Assembly: GCA_019240115.1 (NCBI GenBank)
Contig: JAFAYV010000011.1
Location: 114,032-178,031 of the forward strand
Length of the DNA stretch: 64,000 nt
From: Solirubrobacterales bacterium
GTDB lineage: Bacteria; Actinomycetota; Thermoleophilia; Solirubrobacterales; Solirubrobacteraceae
Direction: 5' to 3'
Positions 1-7,943 of the stretch are shown here, one piece after another; the first letter of the stretch is position 1; each line of letters begins with the position of its first letter. Made by a program: the position numbers and the translations under genes. Under the pieces are notes generated by a model. The model did not search any database. It had not been told where the DNA came from and saw nothing but the letters and a program-made list of their open reading frames with translations.

Positions 1-184
1 TCCCGGCGAGCAGCCCGGTGACCACGGTCGCCTCGCCGAGCGCCGCCGACACCTGGGCGACGTGGACTCCCTTGCCGCCGGGCAGCTGGATGAACTGCTC
101 GGGCCGATGGATCTCGCCGACCTCGATCCGCTCGACCTCGAACAGCTTGTCGATCGACGGGTTTCCGGCGAGGCAGAGGATCAC
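1..184 (-). CDS. PfkB-family sugar-phosphate kinase, N-terminal part (cut by window edge)
   Basis: Reading leftwards from a GTG at 184-182, the translation begins VILCLAGNPSIDKLFEVERI and runs on through LPGGKGVHVAQVSAALGE. The NPSID start and the GGKG.NVA-like block are the substrate-binding signature of PfkB kinases of the 1-phosphofructokinase/tagatose-6-phosphate kinase (FruK/LacC) group, which phosphorylate sugar phosphates with ATP in the cytoplasm. A TAG lies three codons upstream in frame and no other start intervenes, so the GTG start is secure. The catalytic GAGD motif and the rest of the protein lie outside the window. It diverges from the gene at 257, with about 70 bases between them. 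Nearby NagA makes an amino-sugar role possible, but the exact substrate cannot be read from 61 codons. Confidence 0.8.
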   Translation of the reverse strand, partial: MILCLAGNPSIDKLFEVERIEVGEIHRPEQFIQLPGGKGVHVAQVSAALGEATVVTGLLAG

Positions 185-256
185 GCGCGCACTCTACGTC
201 GCCGGGCGGCGGGGGTCGCCGGTGGGCCGGCCGGCGCCGCGACCTATGATCGAGGC

Positions 257-895
257 ATGTCAACTCCACCTTCGGCTCGCAGCGTCAAGATCGGCGAGAA
301 CGAGCGCACCGGCTGGTCGTCGGAGCGGCCTCGGCGCGAGGGCGGGCCGGCGCGACCGGTCGACGTCTCGGTCCGCAACACGCTCCTGCGCCCCTCCGAC
401 CGGCTGCGCTACTCGCCGGGGAGCCTGCTGCTGGTGACCGGTGCCCGCGCGGCCGGCCTGGATCGCCTGCTCGCCCGCGTCATCGAGGAGCGCGGGATCG
501 TCTTCACCCCCGCCAAGGTCCGGGCGCTGCTGAGCGGCCGCGTCCCCGAGGACCAGATCGGCGCGCGCACCGACGAGCTCATCCGCACCGCGGTGGCCAA
601 GCGGATGGCCGCCGGCGAGACCGCGGTCGTGGCGCTGCCCGACATCGACCCGGCGACCCGGCGCACGTTCGTCGAGCTCGCCCACGCCCACCGGCGCCCC
701 CGCCATCTCCTGATGGTCGAGGCGCCCAACGACTCGGTCGCCGATGACGAGCGCCGGGTGCTCGCCGAGCTGCGGCGGGCGCTGACCGCCGGCGAGCTTG
801 GCGCCGAGGGCTTTCACACGTCGATCCGCTTCGCCGGCAACGCTCTCGTCGAGCTCAAGAAGATCGTCTTCCGCCCCGCTCCGGCCGACGAGTAG
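257..895 (+). CDS. P-loop kinase-like protein with a degenerate Walker A (polynucleotide kinase relative)
   Basis: A 212-residue protein. Residues about 55-150 follow the layout of the kinase module of Pnkp-type polynucleotide kinases: a beta-strand SLLLVTG, a loop, a strand leading into KVRALLSG, a helix that resembles ELIRTAVAKRMAAGETAVV, then DIDPATRRTFVELAHAH. In active relatives the loop reads GxxGSGKS and the following strand ends in an Asp. Here it reads GARAAGLD (62-69), lacking the Lys and Ser/Thr that bind phosphate, and the SD of SSDxxR is TP. I infer a pseudo-kinase or a protein with another role. The ATG at 257 is preferred because the reading frame upstream is non-conserved shadow over the PfkB start. 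The 3' end overlaps convergent nagA by 41 bases. The family assignment rests on pattern resemblance only. Confidence 0.6.
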   Translation: MSTPPSARSVKIGENERTGWSSERPRREGGPARPVDVSVRNTLLRPSDRLRYSPGSLLLVTGARAAGLDRLLARVIEERGIVFTPAKVRALLSGRVPEDQIGARTDELIRTAVAKRMAAGETAVVALPDIDPATRRTFVELAHAHRRPRHLLMVEAPNDSVADDERRVLAELRRALTAGELGAEGFHTSIRFAGNALVELKKIVFRPAPADE

Positions 896-2132
896 TCGCC
901 GAGGCGGCTCCCGGCGCCCGGTCGACGAGCACGCCCGCGCGGAGCACGTCGCGGACGGCGAGGTCGTCGTCGAGCATGACCACGTCGGCCGGCGCTCCCG
1001 GCGCCAGCGCGCCGAGGTCGGCGCGGCCGACCCTCCAGGCCGGCCGGCGGGTCACGGCGTGCAGCGCCGCGGCGGGCGTCGCGCCGAGCCGCACCGCGCG
1101 ACGTACCCCGGAGGCGAGCGGAGCGGTGCCCCCGGCCAGCGTCCCGTCGGACGCGCGGCGGGCGACGCCATCGGTCACGGTGACCTGCGCCTCGCCGAGT
1201 CGACATTCCCCGTCGGCCCCGCGGGCCCCGCCGGCCCCGTCGGCCCCGCCGGCTCCGTCGCCCCCCTCGGGCCCGCCGGCTCCGTCGGCCCTGCCGGCTC
1301 CGTCGGCCCCGCCGGCGGCGGCGATCGCGTCGCTGACGAGCGCGAGCCGTTCGCCGGCGCAGCCCAGCACGAGGCGGGTCGTCTCGTCGGCGAGGTGGAC
1401 GCCGTCAAGGATCGCCATCGCGGTCAACGCGCGATGGGTCAGCGCGAGGCCCGCCAGCCCGGGCCGGCGAGCGGTGATCGGATCCATCGCGTTGAACACG
1501 TGGGTCACCGCGCTCGCGCCCGCGGCGATCGCCTCACGCACGGCGGCCGCGTCGGCCGCGCTGTGACCGAGTGAGACGGTGACGCCGCGCTCGCGCAGCC
1601 GCGCGATGAGCGCCCCGCTGCCCGGCAGTTCGGGCGCGAGCGTCATCATCGCCACCGGCCCGGCGTGCAGAAGACGCTCGGCGAGCGCCGGGTCGGGGTC
1701 CCGGCGATGCTCGGCCGGGTGGACGCCGAGCCGGCGGGGCGAGAGGAACGGTCCCTCGAGGTGGACGCCGAGGAGGCGTGCGCCCGCGGCGGGCGCGTCG
1801 ATCAGCCGCGCCGCCCGGCGCAGCGCCGCGGCGAGGTCGCGCTCGGAAGCGGTGATGAGCGTCGGCAGGTACGCGGTCACGCCGTGGGCGAGGAGCGCCC
1901 GCCCAACGTGGTCCCAGGCGTCGTCGGAGTCGGCGGTCAGGAGGTCGACGCCGGCGAAGCCGTTGACCTGGAGGTCGACCAAGCCGGGCGCGGCGATCCG
2001 GTCGGCCGCGCGCGACCGGCCGGCGGGAGCCAGCCCGACCTCCGCGATCCGGTCGCCGGCGATCGACACGTCGCCGGGCGCCAAGGCGCCGCCGACGAGC
2101 GCCGCGGCCACCCCCAGCCGCCGCGTCTTCAC
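855..2132 (-). CDS. nagA: N-acetylglucosamine-6-phosphate deacetylase with a Gly/Ala/Asp repeat insertion
   Basis: A 425-residue amidohydrolase that removes acetate from GlcNAc-6-phosphate in amino-sugar catabolism. Signatures in order are APGLVDLQVNGFAGVD near the N-terminus, LGVHLEGPFLSP (metal-site Glu), SLGHSAADA and THVFNAM (metal His residues), LDGVHL, and VSDAIAAAG with the catalytic Asp. After VSDAIAAAG an acidic glycine-rich stretch of about 36 residues, built from GADGAG-like units (about 1209-1316), separates it from the conserved CRLGEAQVTV strand; ordinary NagA proteins have only a short loop there. The C-terminus has the usual LAGG and HAVTRRPA blocks. GTG 2132 is chosen because the conserved amidohydrolase fold starts just after it and upstream codons are unrelated. 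No NagB or PTS gene is adjacent. Confidence 0.9.
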   Translation of the reverse strand: MKTRRLGVAAALVGGALAPGDVSIAGDRIAEVGLAPAGRSRAADRIAAPGLVDLQVNGFAGVDLLTADSDDAWDHVGRALLAHGVTAYLPTLITASERDLAAALRRAARLIDAPAAGARLLGVHLEGPFLSPRRLGVHPAEHRRDPDPALAERLLHAGPVAMMTLAPELPGSGALIARLRERGVTVSLGHSAADAAAVREAIAAGASAVTHVFNAMDPITARRPGLAGLALTHRALTAMAILDGVHLADETTRLVLGCAGERLALVSDAIAAAGGADGAGRADGAGGPEGGDGAGGADGAGGARGADGECRLGEAQVTVTDGVARRASDGTLAGGTAPLASGVRRAVRLGATPAAALHAVTRRPAWRVGRADLGALAPGAPADVVMLDDDLAVRDVLRAGVLVDRAPGAASATTRRPERGGRRSS

Positions 2133-2205
2133 GTCCCGCCGCCGATGCGATGGCACACCGCGCCGCCCATGCGGTGGCACACGTTACGCATGCGATCATG
2201 CCGCG

Positions 2206-2856
2206 ATGCCCGCCATCGTCCTGCTCGACGTCAACGGCACGCTGACCGATCTGACGCCGATCGGCGCCCCCTGGGAGGACCCCGGACTCGGCGAGCGCGT
2301 GCTGAACACGGCGATCTTCACCGGGATGGTCGACGCGCTGTCAGGCACCGGCCAACGCTCGTTCTCCGAGCACCTCTCGGCCGCCGTCGAGGTCCGGGTC
2401 GCCGACGAGGATCTCGATCCATCCGGCGTCGCGGCCGCGATCCAGGCGGCGGCCGCGCTGCCGGCCCGGCCCGGGGCCGCCGACGCGCTCGCGCGTCTGC
2501 GCGCCGGCGGGGTGACGCTCATCGCACTGACCAACTCGGGCGCGGCGGCCGGCCGGGCGACGCTCGAGGGCTGCGGTCTGATCGGCTTCGTCGAGCGCGT
2601 CCTCGGGGTCGACGCAGTCGCTACGTTCAAGCCCCACCCCGACGTCTACGCCTACGCGCTGGCGCAGGCCGGCCGCGACCCGGCGCAGGTGACGCTGCTC
2701 GCCACCCACGCCTGGGACCTCGCGGGGGCCAAGTACGCCGGGATGGGCACCGCGTGGGTGCGCCACGGCGCGGTCGGCTGGCCGGCGGTGTTCCCCGAGC
2801 CCGACGTCAGCGGCGAGACGCTCGTCGACGTCGCGCAGGCGCTGCTCGCCGCGTGA
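2206..2856 (+). CDS. HAD-superfamily hydrolase, type II haloacid dehalogenase group
   Basis: A 216-residue cytoplasmic HAD protein. Motif I is LLDVNGTLTD with the nucleophile Asp8. Motif II is ALTNSG. Motif III is the Lys of TFKPHPDVY, and motif IV is ATHAWDLAGAKYAG, whose spacing and AWD.AGA wording are those of L-2-haloacid dehalogenases rather than phosphatases. The general reaction is hydrolytic removal of halide from 2-haloacids through an aspartyl ester. The real substrate is not determined by sequence, and in this group many members have unknown substrates. ATG 2206 immediately precedes the conserved strand. The gene diverges from nagA and is followed by a strong hairpin at 2875-2898. 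Confidence 0.85.
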   Translation: MPAIVLLDVNGTLTDLTPIGAPWEDPGLGERVLNTAIFTGMVDALSGTGQRSFSEHLSAAVEVRVADEDLDPSGVAAAIQAAAALPARPGAADALARLRAGGVTLIALTNSGAAAGRATLEGCGLIGFVERVLGVDAVATFKPHPDVYAYALAQAGRDPAQVTLLATHAWDLAGAKYAGMGTAWVRHGAVGWPAVFPEPDVSGETLVDVAQALLAA

Positions 2857-2874
2857 TCGGGCCCTGAGACGCGG

Positions 2875-2898
2875 ATGGCCCCGCCGGGGCGGGGCCAT
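2875..2898. terminator. Bidirectional GC hairpin between convergent genes
   Basis: An 11-bp perfect inverted repeat (ATGGCCCCGCC / GGCGGGGCCAT) with a two-base centre lies 19 bases after the haloacid dehalogenase stop and 35 bases before the clp stop. There is no U tract, as is common for terminators in high-GC actinobacteria. It is placed to serve both convergent transcripts. Confidence 0.65.
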
Positions 2899-2932
2899 GC
2901 CCATCGCGGATGTTCGCGCTGTCGGGACGTGC

Positions 2933-5227
2933 CTACGCGGTGACCGCGTCGGCGAGCTCGAGCACGATCCCGGGCGCGTCGCCATCGCCGTCGATGGCGA
3001 CGACCTTGGCGCCCTCGACGAGCCGGCCGTCGAGGATCGCCCGCGTCAGCTCCTTCTCCAGCGTGCGCCGGAGGTGGCGCTTGAGCGGCCGCGCGCCGAA
3101 CTCGGGGTCGAAGCCCTCGGCGGCAAGACGCGCGACGAGCCTGGGGGCGACCTCGAGGGTCACGCCGCGCTCGGCGTGCAGGCGCTCGGCGATCCGGGCG
3201 CAGATCAGCTCGCCGATCTCACGGACCTGCTCCTCGGTCAGCGGCTCGAACACCACGACCTCGTCGATCCGGTTCAGGAACTCCGGCAGGAAGGCGCGCT
3301 TGGCCGCCGCGAGCATCCGCTCGTCGGCGGGGTCGGCGTCGCCGCCGGTGAAGCCCAGCGAGCGCTTCGCCTGCCCAGCGCCGAGGTTGGACGTCATCAC
3401 GACCACCGTGTTGGTGAAGTCGACCGTCCGGCCCTCGCCGTCGGTCAGGCGACCGTCGTCGAGCACCTGCAGGAGCACGTTCCAGACCTCGGGGTGCGCC
3501 TTCTCGATCTCGTCGAGCAGGATCACCGAATAGGGTCGCCGCCGCACCGGCTCGGTCAGCTGACCGCCGTCGCCGTACCCGACGTACCCGGGCGGCGATC
3601 CGATCAGCCGCGCCACCGTGTGGGGCTCGCGGTACTCGGACATGTCGATCCGCACGAGCGCCTTCTCGGTCGCGAACAGCCGCTCGGCGAGCGCCTTGAC
3701 GAGCTCGGTCTTGCCGACCCCGGTCGGGCCCATGAACAGGAAGCTGCCCAGGGGACGATCCGGCTCGGCGAGCCCCGCCCTCGCGTGGCGCACCGTCTCG
3801 GACACCGCGTGCACGGCGTCGCGCTGGCCGATGACCCGGCGGTGCAGGTCCTCCTCCAGCGTGCCGAGCCGCTCGAGCTCGGCGGCCACCAGCTCCCCGA
3901 CGGGGATCCCGGTCCGCGCCGCGACGACCTCGGCGATCGCCTGCTCATCGACGCTCCGCGCGACCTCGACCGTCGCGGCGGCGGGCTTGGCGAGGCCCGC
4001 GAGCTCGGCTTCGAGGCTCTCGATGCGCTCCTTCAGCGCGCCGGCCTCCTCGTAGGCCTCGGCAGCGACGGCCGCCTGCTTCTCGGCGCTGCGCTTCTCG
4101 ATCTCGGCGCGCAGCCGGTCGACGTCGCCGCCCGCGCCGCCGCTCAGCCGCAACCGCGCCCCGGCCTGGTCGACGAGGTCGATCGCCTTGTCGGGCAGCC
4201 GGTACTCGCTGATGTAGCGGTCCGACAGCCGCGCGGCCGCCTCGAGCGCCCCGTCGGCGATCGTCACCTGATGGTGCTCCTCGTACTGGGAGCGCAGGCC
4301 CCGCAGGATCTCGACGGTGTCGGCCACCGACGGCTCCTCGATCATCACCGGCGAGAACCGGCGAGCGAGCGCCGCGTCGCGCTCGACCTTGCGGTACTCG
4401 GCGAGCGTCGTCGCGCCCATCATCCGCAGCTCGCCCCGGGCGAGCATCGGCTTGAGCATATTGGCGGCATCCATCGCCCCGTCGGCGCCGCCGGCGCCGA
4501 GCACGGTGTGCAGCTCGTCGACGAACAGGATGATCCGGCCCTCGGCGGCCGCGACCTCCTGCAGTGCGGCCTTCAGCCGCTGCTCGAACGCGCCGCGGTA
4601 GTGCGTCCCGGCGACCATGCCCGACAGGTCGAGCGCGACCACCCGGACGCCGTGCAGCGGCTCGGGCACCTCGTCCTGCGCGATCCGCAGGGCCAGGCCC
4701 TCCGCGATCGCGGTCTTGCCGACGCCGGCCTCGCCGATCAGCGCCGCGTTGTTCTTGCGCCGCCGGCTCAGGACCTCGATGACCTGCGCGATCTCGGCGT
4801 CACGGCCGATCACCGGGTCGATCCGGCCCTCGCGCGCGTCGTCGGTCAGGTCCCGCCCGAAGTGATCGAGCGCCGGGGTGTCAGACTGCTCGGTGCGCTG
4901 GTCCTCGCGCAGCGCGCTGTTGCCGCGCCCGCCCTGGTTGAGAGCGCCCATGCCGGGAGCACCCGGGCCGCCGATGCCGGCGCCAGCCGGACCGCCCATG
5001 CCGGGACCACCCGGACCGCCGGGGCCGAAGGGACCACCGGGACCGAACGGGCCGCCGACCGGCGCCCCGCCCTGCTGAGCGGCCAGCGCCTGCCGCGCGC
5101 AGCGCTCGCAGACCAGACCCGCGCGACGGGCGTCGCCGCTGGCCAGCACCACCGGCACGACGCCGGGCCGCTCACCGCAGACGTCGCACAGGGGCGCGTT
5201 CTGGGGGTTCATATTCTGAATTTCCAC
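2933..5227 (-). CDS. ClpE/ClpC-type AAA+ unfoldase with N-terminal zinc finger
   Basis: A 764-residue class I Clp ATPase that unfolds substrates, probably for ClpP. The N-terminus lacks the usual double Clp-N repeat. Instead it has a zinc finger with CxxC pairs at Cys14/17 and Cys40/43, like ClpE, and then a glycine/proline linker (about 53-100) of GPGGP repeats. AAA module 1 has GEAGVGKT at 165-172 and module 2 has GPTGVGKT. A short coiled middle domain with a UVR-like helix lies between them. The LGF tripeptide in the module 2 stretch RSLGFTGG matches the ClpP-docking loop of ClpC/ClpE, absent from ClpB. GTG 5227 has GGAG ten bases upstream; ATG 5212 is an alternative. The gene is monocistronic with a clear promoter and a leader inverted repeat. 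It could equally be annotated as clpC. Confidence 0.88.
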   Translation of the reverse strand: MEIQNMNPQNAPLCDVCGERPGVVPVVLASGDARRAGLVCERCARQALAAQQGGAPVGGPFGPGGPFGPGGPGGPGMGGPAGAGIGGPGAPGMGALNQGGRGNSALREDQRTEQSDTPALDHFGRDLTDDAREGRIDPVIGRDAEIAQVIEVLSRRRKNNAALIGEAGVGKTAIAEGLALRIAQDEVPEPLHGVRVVALDLSGMVAGTHYRGAFEQRLKAALQEVAAAEGRIILFVDELHTVLGAGGADGAMDAANMLKPMLARGELRMMGATTLAEYRKVERDAALARRFSPVMIEEPSVADTVEILRGLRSQYEEHHQVTIADGALEAAARLSDRYISEYRLPDKAIDLVDQAGARLRLSGGAGGDVDRLRAEIEKRSAEKQAAVAAEAYEEAGALKERIESLEAELAGLAKPAAATVEVARSVDEQAIAEVVAARTGIPVGELVAAELERLGTLEEDLHRRVIGQRDAVHAVSETVRHARAGLAEPDRPLGSFLFMGPTGVGKTELVKALAERLFATEKALVRIDMSEYREPHTVARLIGSPPGYVGYGDGGQLTEPVRRRPYSVILLDEIEKAHPEVWNVLLQVLDDGRLTDGEGRTVDFTNTVVVMTSNLGAGQAKRSLGFTGGDADPADERMLAAAKRAFLPEFLNRIDEVVVFEPLTEEQVREIGELICARIAERLHAERGVTLEVAPRLVARLAAEGFDPEFGARPLKRHLRRTLEKELTRAILDGRLVEGAKVVAIDGDGDAPGIVLELADAVTA

Positions 5228-5241
5228 GTTCTCAAGTCTCC

Positions 5242-5257
5242 GATCTGATCACAGATC
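5242..5257 (-). promoter_or_regulatory. Inverted repeat in the clp leader, possible repressor site
   Basis: A perfect 6-bp inverted repeat, GATCTG-ATCA-CAGATC, sits between the predicted promoter (5276-5304) and the GTG start of the ClpE-like gene. This position downstream of the -10 box suits a repressor operator. It is not the HspR HAIR sequence, nor an obvious CtsR heptad repeat. Confidence 0.45.
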
Positions 5258-5275
5258 TATGTTGGGTCGACTGAG

Positions 5276-5304
5276 ATTTTAGCGCGCGCGCTTTACAAAG
5301 TGAA
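5276..5304 (-). promoter_or_regulatory. Sigma70-like promoter of the ClpE-like gene
   Basis: On the minus strand TTCACT (5304-5299), a 17-base spacer and TAAAAT (5281-5276) form a good housekeeping-type promoter about 50 bases upstream of the GTG start. The spacer is an alternating GCGCGC run, and this is one of the few A+T-rich spots in the area. Confidence 0.6.
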
Positions 5305-5367
5305 GTAGCGTCGTCGCGTCGCGTCGGGGTCGCGGCGCCGCGCGTCGGGCGCGCGGCGGAGTGCGGG

Positions 5368-7152
5368 TCAGGCCTCGAGCTGCTCGGAGAGCTCCAGCCA
5401 CGAGGATTCGAGGGCGTCACGGCGCTCGGCGAGCCCACGCAGCTCGAGGGTGAGCTCGGCGAGCCGGGGCGCGTCGGTCGCCGCCGCGGCCATCGCCTCC
5501 TGCAGCTCGGCGTCGCGGGCCTCGGCGCGCTCGAGCTCGCGCTGCACGCGGGCGAGCTCGCGCTGGGCCGTGCGCCGGGCCGCCCCGGGAGCGACCGCCG
5601 CCGATGGCGCCGACGCCGCCGGCTCCACGGCCCCCAGCGCGGTCCGCAGCGACAGGTACTGCTCGACCCCGCCCGGCAGATGGCGCAGCCCACCATCGCC
5701 GGGCAGCGCGAAGACGTCGTCGCAGACGCGCTCGACGAAGTAGCGATCGTGGGAGACCACGACCAGCGTGCCCGGCCAGCCGTCGAGCAGGTCCTCGAGC
5801 GCGGTCAGCGTGTCGATGTCGAGATCGTTGGTCGGCTCGTCGAGGAGCAGGACGTTGGGCTGGGTCAGCAGCAGGCGCATGAGCTGCAGGCGCCGGCGCT
5901 CACCCCCGGAGAGGTCGTCGGTCAGCGTGCGCAACCGCTCGCCGCGGAAGCCGAAGCGCTCGGCGAGCCGGCCCGCGGTCAGCTCCTCTCCCGCGCTCGT
6001 CGTCGCCCGGCCGCGCACCTGCTCGAGCGCCTGCAGGACGCGCACGCCCGGTGGCAGCTCGGCGGTGTCCTGCAAGAGCTCGGCCAGGCGCACCGTCGCG
6101 CCCCAGCGCACCTCGCCGGCGTCGGCGTGCAGGTCGCCGGTGAGCAGCCCGAGAAGCGTCGACTTGCCCGAGCCGTTGGCGCCGACGAGCGCCACGCGCT
6201 GCCCGGGCCCGAGCCGCCAGGTGACGTCGCGCAGCAGCGGGCGCTGCCCGCGCGCCATCGACACGTCGACCGCGTCGATCACCCGGTCCCCGAGCCGGGC
6301 GGTCGCGAAGCGCAGCAGCTCGACGGCGTCGCGGGCCGGCGGCTCGTCGGCGATCAGCGCGTTGGCGGCGTCGACGCGGAACCGCGGCTTCGAGGTCCGG
6401 GCGGGCGGCCCGCGCCGCAGCCAGGCGAGCTCCTTGCGCACGAGCTGCCGGCGGCGGTCCTCGCGCGCGGCCGCCACCCGGTCGCGCTCGGCCCGCGCGA
6501 GCACATAGGCGGAGTAGCCGCCGTCGTACTGGTGCACCGCGCCGGCGGCCACCTCCCAGGTCCGCTCGCAGACCGCGTCCAGGAACCAGCGGTCGTGGGT
6601 GATGACCAGCAGCGTGCCCCGCCGTCGCGCGAGGAACCGCGCGAGCCAGTCGATGCCCTCGACATCGAGGTGGTTGGTCGGCTCGTCGAGCGCGAGCAGC
6701 TGCGGCGAGTCCAGCAGCGCCCGCGCGAGCGAGATCCGCCGCTGCTCCCCTCCCGACAGCTGGTCCACCGGCGTCTGCAGGCCGTGCGGGAACCGCGTCA
6801 GCGCGACGCCGCCGAGCAGCCCGTCGAGCACCGAGCGAAACCCCGCGTCGCTCGCCCACTGGTGCTGCTCGCGATCGCCGACGAGCGCCTGGCCGACCGT
6901 GGATCCGGACGCGAAGCCGACGCGCTGGGCGACGAGCTCGGTCGTCACGTCGCGCGTGCGCGTCACGACGCCCGCGTCGGGCTCCAGCCCGCCGGCGATC
7001 AGCGCCAGCAGGGTCGACTTGCCGGCGCCGTTGTCGCCGACGACGCCGATCCGCTCGCCTTCGGAGACCCCGAGGGTGACGTCATCGAGCACCGCGTGGG
7101 CGCCGAAGCCCTTGGCGACCGCCGAGAGGTTGACGAGGTTGCGCGCGGGGAT
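5368..7152 (-). CDS. ABC-F family ATPase (Uup/EttA-like), no canonical start codon
   Basis: A protein of about 594 residues with two ABC modules and no membrane segments. Module 1 has VGDNGAGKSTLL, LSGGEQRRISLARALL and DEPTNHLD; module 2 has VGANGSGKSTLL, LSGGERRRLQLMRLLL and DEPTNDLD. An arginine-rich linker joins them, and the C-terminal 80 residues form an alpha-helical coiled tail like Uup. Members act on the ribosome or in DNA transactions and some confer antibiotic resistance. Homologues typically start as MPxxNLVNL. Here the conserved ARNLVNLSAV follows ATC CCC, and no ATG, GTG or TTG exists in frame before it except far upstream inside the macro gene. I place the start at ATC 7152, ten bases after the macro stop; a sequence error is the alternative. 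The gene is probably cotranscribed with the macro-domain gene. Confidence 0.85.
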   Translation of the reverse strand: MPARNLVNLSAVAKGFGAHAVLDDVTLGVSEGERIGVVGDNGAGKSTLLALIAGGLEPDAGVVTRTRDVTTELVAQRVGFASGSTVGQALVGDREQHQWASDAGFRSVLDGLLGGVALTRFPHGLQTPVDQLSGGEQRRISLARALLDSPQLLALDEPTNHLDVEGIDWLARFLARRRGTLLVITHDRWFLDAVCERTWEVAAGAVHQYDGGYSAYVLARAERDRVAAAREDRRRQLVRKELAWLRRGPPARTSKPRFRVDAANALIADEPPARDAVELLRFATARLGDRVIDAVDVSMARGQRPLLRDVTWRLGPGQRVALVGANGSGKSTLLGLLTGDLHADAGEVRWGATVRLAELLQDTAELPPGVRVLQALEQVRGRATTSAGEELTAGRLAERFGFRGERLRTLTDDLSGGERRRLQLMRLLLTQPNVLLLDEPTNDLDIDTLTALEDLLDGWPGTLVVVSHDRYFVERVCDDVFALPGDGGLRHLPGGVEQYLSLRTALGAVEPAASAPSAAVAPGAARRTAQRELARVQRELERAEARDAELQEAMAAAATDAPRLAELTLELRGLAERRDALESSWLELSEQLEA

Positions 7153-7162
7153 GCCGGGGAGC

Positions 7163-7678
7163 CTAGGCGGCGTCCAGCGCCCGCGCGAACACCTGCTCGG
7201 CGTGCTCGTCGAACAGCCAGAAGCGGGCCTCGCGCACGTCGGGATGCGCGTCGAGGGCTCGGCGAGTCGCCTCCAGCGCGACCTCGGCGGCCTGTGCCAA
7301 CGGGTAGCCGTACACGCCCGTCGAGATCGCGGGGAACGCGACCCGGGCGCACCCATGCTCGTCGGCGAGCTCGATCGCGCGCCGGTAGCAGGACGCGAGC
7401 AGCTCGGCCTCCCCGCGGTCGCCGCCGCGCCAGCGAGGGCCGACGGCATGGATGACATGGTCGACCGGCAGCTCGCCGGCGCCTGTGATCTTCGCGTCGC
7501 CGGTCGAGCAGCCCCCGAGCCCGCGGCACTCCTCGAGCAGCGCAGGACCGGCGGCGCGGTGGATCGCGCCGTCGACGCCGCCGCCCCCGAGCAGGCTCTG
7601 GTTGGCGGCGTTGACGATCGCGTCGGCCTCGGCGTCCTGGGTGATATCCCCGCGGTGCAACGTGATCTCGCCCGCCAT
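7163..7678 (-). CDS. Macro-domain protein (O-acetyl-ADP-ribose deacetylase type)
   Basis: A 171-residue single macro domain. It opens [20 protein letters not shown] and continues to [18 protein letters not shown], the ADP-ribose binding signature of the MacroD/YmdB group, followed by the CPTGDA-like stretch CSTGDAKIT and the phosphate loop [11 protein letters not shown]. Members hydrolyse O-acetyl-ADP-ribose or remove ADP-ribose from proteins in the cytoplasm. ATG 7678 gives the standard start; the longer frame upstream runs into tandem repeats. The ABC-F gene follows ten bases downstream. Confidence 0.9.
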   Translation of the reverse strand: MAGEITLHRGDITQDAEADAIVNAANQSLLGGGGVDGAIHRAAGPALLEECRGLGGCSTGDAKITGAGELPVDHVIHAVGPRWRGGDRGEAELLASCYRRAIELADEHGCARVAFPAISTGVYGYPLAQAAEVALEATRRALDAHPDVREARFWLFDEHAEQVFARALDAA

Positions 7679-7712
7679 CAGGCGAAATCTAGTGCCCCCG
7701 CCCGTCGCGGGG

Positions 7713-7782
7713 GTCCGACGCGCCCGGGAGTCCGGCGCGCCCGGGGGTGGCCGGCGCGCCCGGGGGTCCGGCGCGCCCGGGG
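7713..7782. repeat. Four tandem copies of a 17-bp GC repeat
   Basis: The unit GTCCGGCGCGCCCGGGG occurs four times in a row, the third copy with a 2-base expansion (GTGGCCGG) and the first with one substitution. It lies just upstream of the macro-domain start codon. Any gene reading through it gives only proline/arginine/glycine repeats. Confidence 0.85.
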
Positions 7783-7852
7783 GTGGCCCGCCAGGGGGGT
7801 GGCCGCCAATAAGCCGGTCGGGCACGGCAATCGGGCTGCCACCTCGTCACGA

Positions 7853-7943
7853 GGGTCAGGCCGCGTGGCCGCCGGGCCACCCCGGCACAAGGGTCAGGCC
7901 GCGTCGCCGCCGGGCCACCCCGGCACAAGGGTCAGGCCGCGTG
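7853..7943. repeat. 38-bp tandem repeat, 2.4 copies, next to the asparaginase stop
   Basis: Units start at 7853, 7891 and 7929. Copies 1 and 2 differ by one base; the third keeps only the first 15 bases, and those include the stop codon of the isoaspartyl peptidase gene at 7932. The repeats therefore look like duplication of the gene's 3' end outwards into the spacer. Confidence 0.85.

Noticed and set aside
4878..5078. Collagen-like proline/glycine frame opposite the ClpE linker.
   Set aside because: It is the complement of the GPGGP linker codons, not a separate gene.
2897..5248. A 783-residue plus-strand frame over the ClpE-like gene.
   Set aside because: Antisense shadow of a well-conserved gene; no conserved motif.
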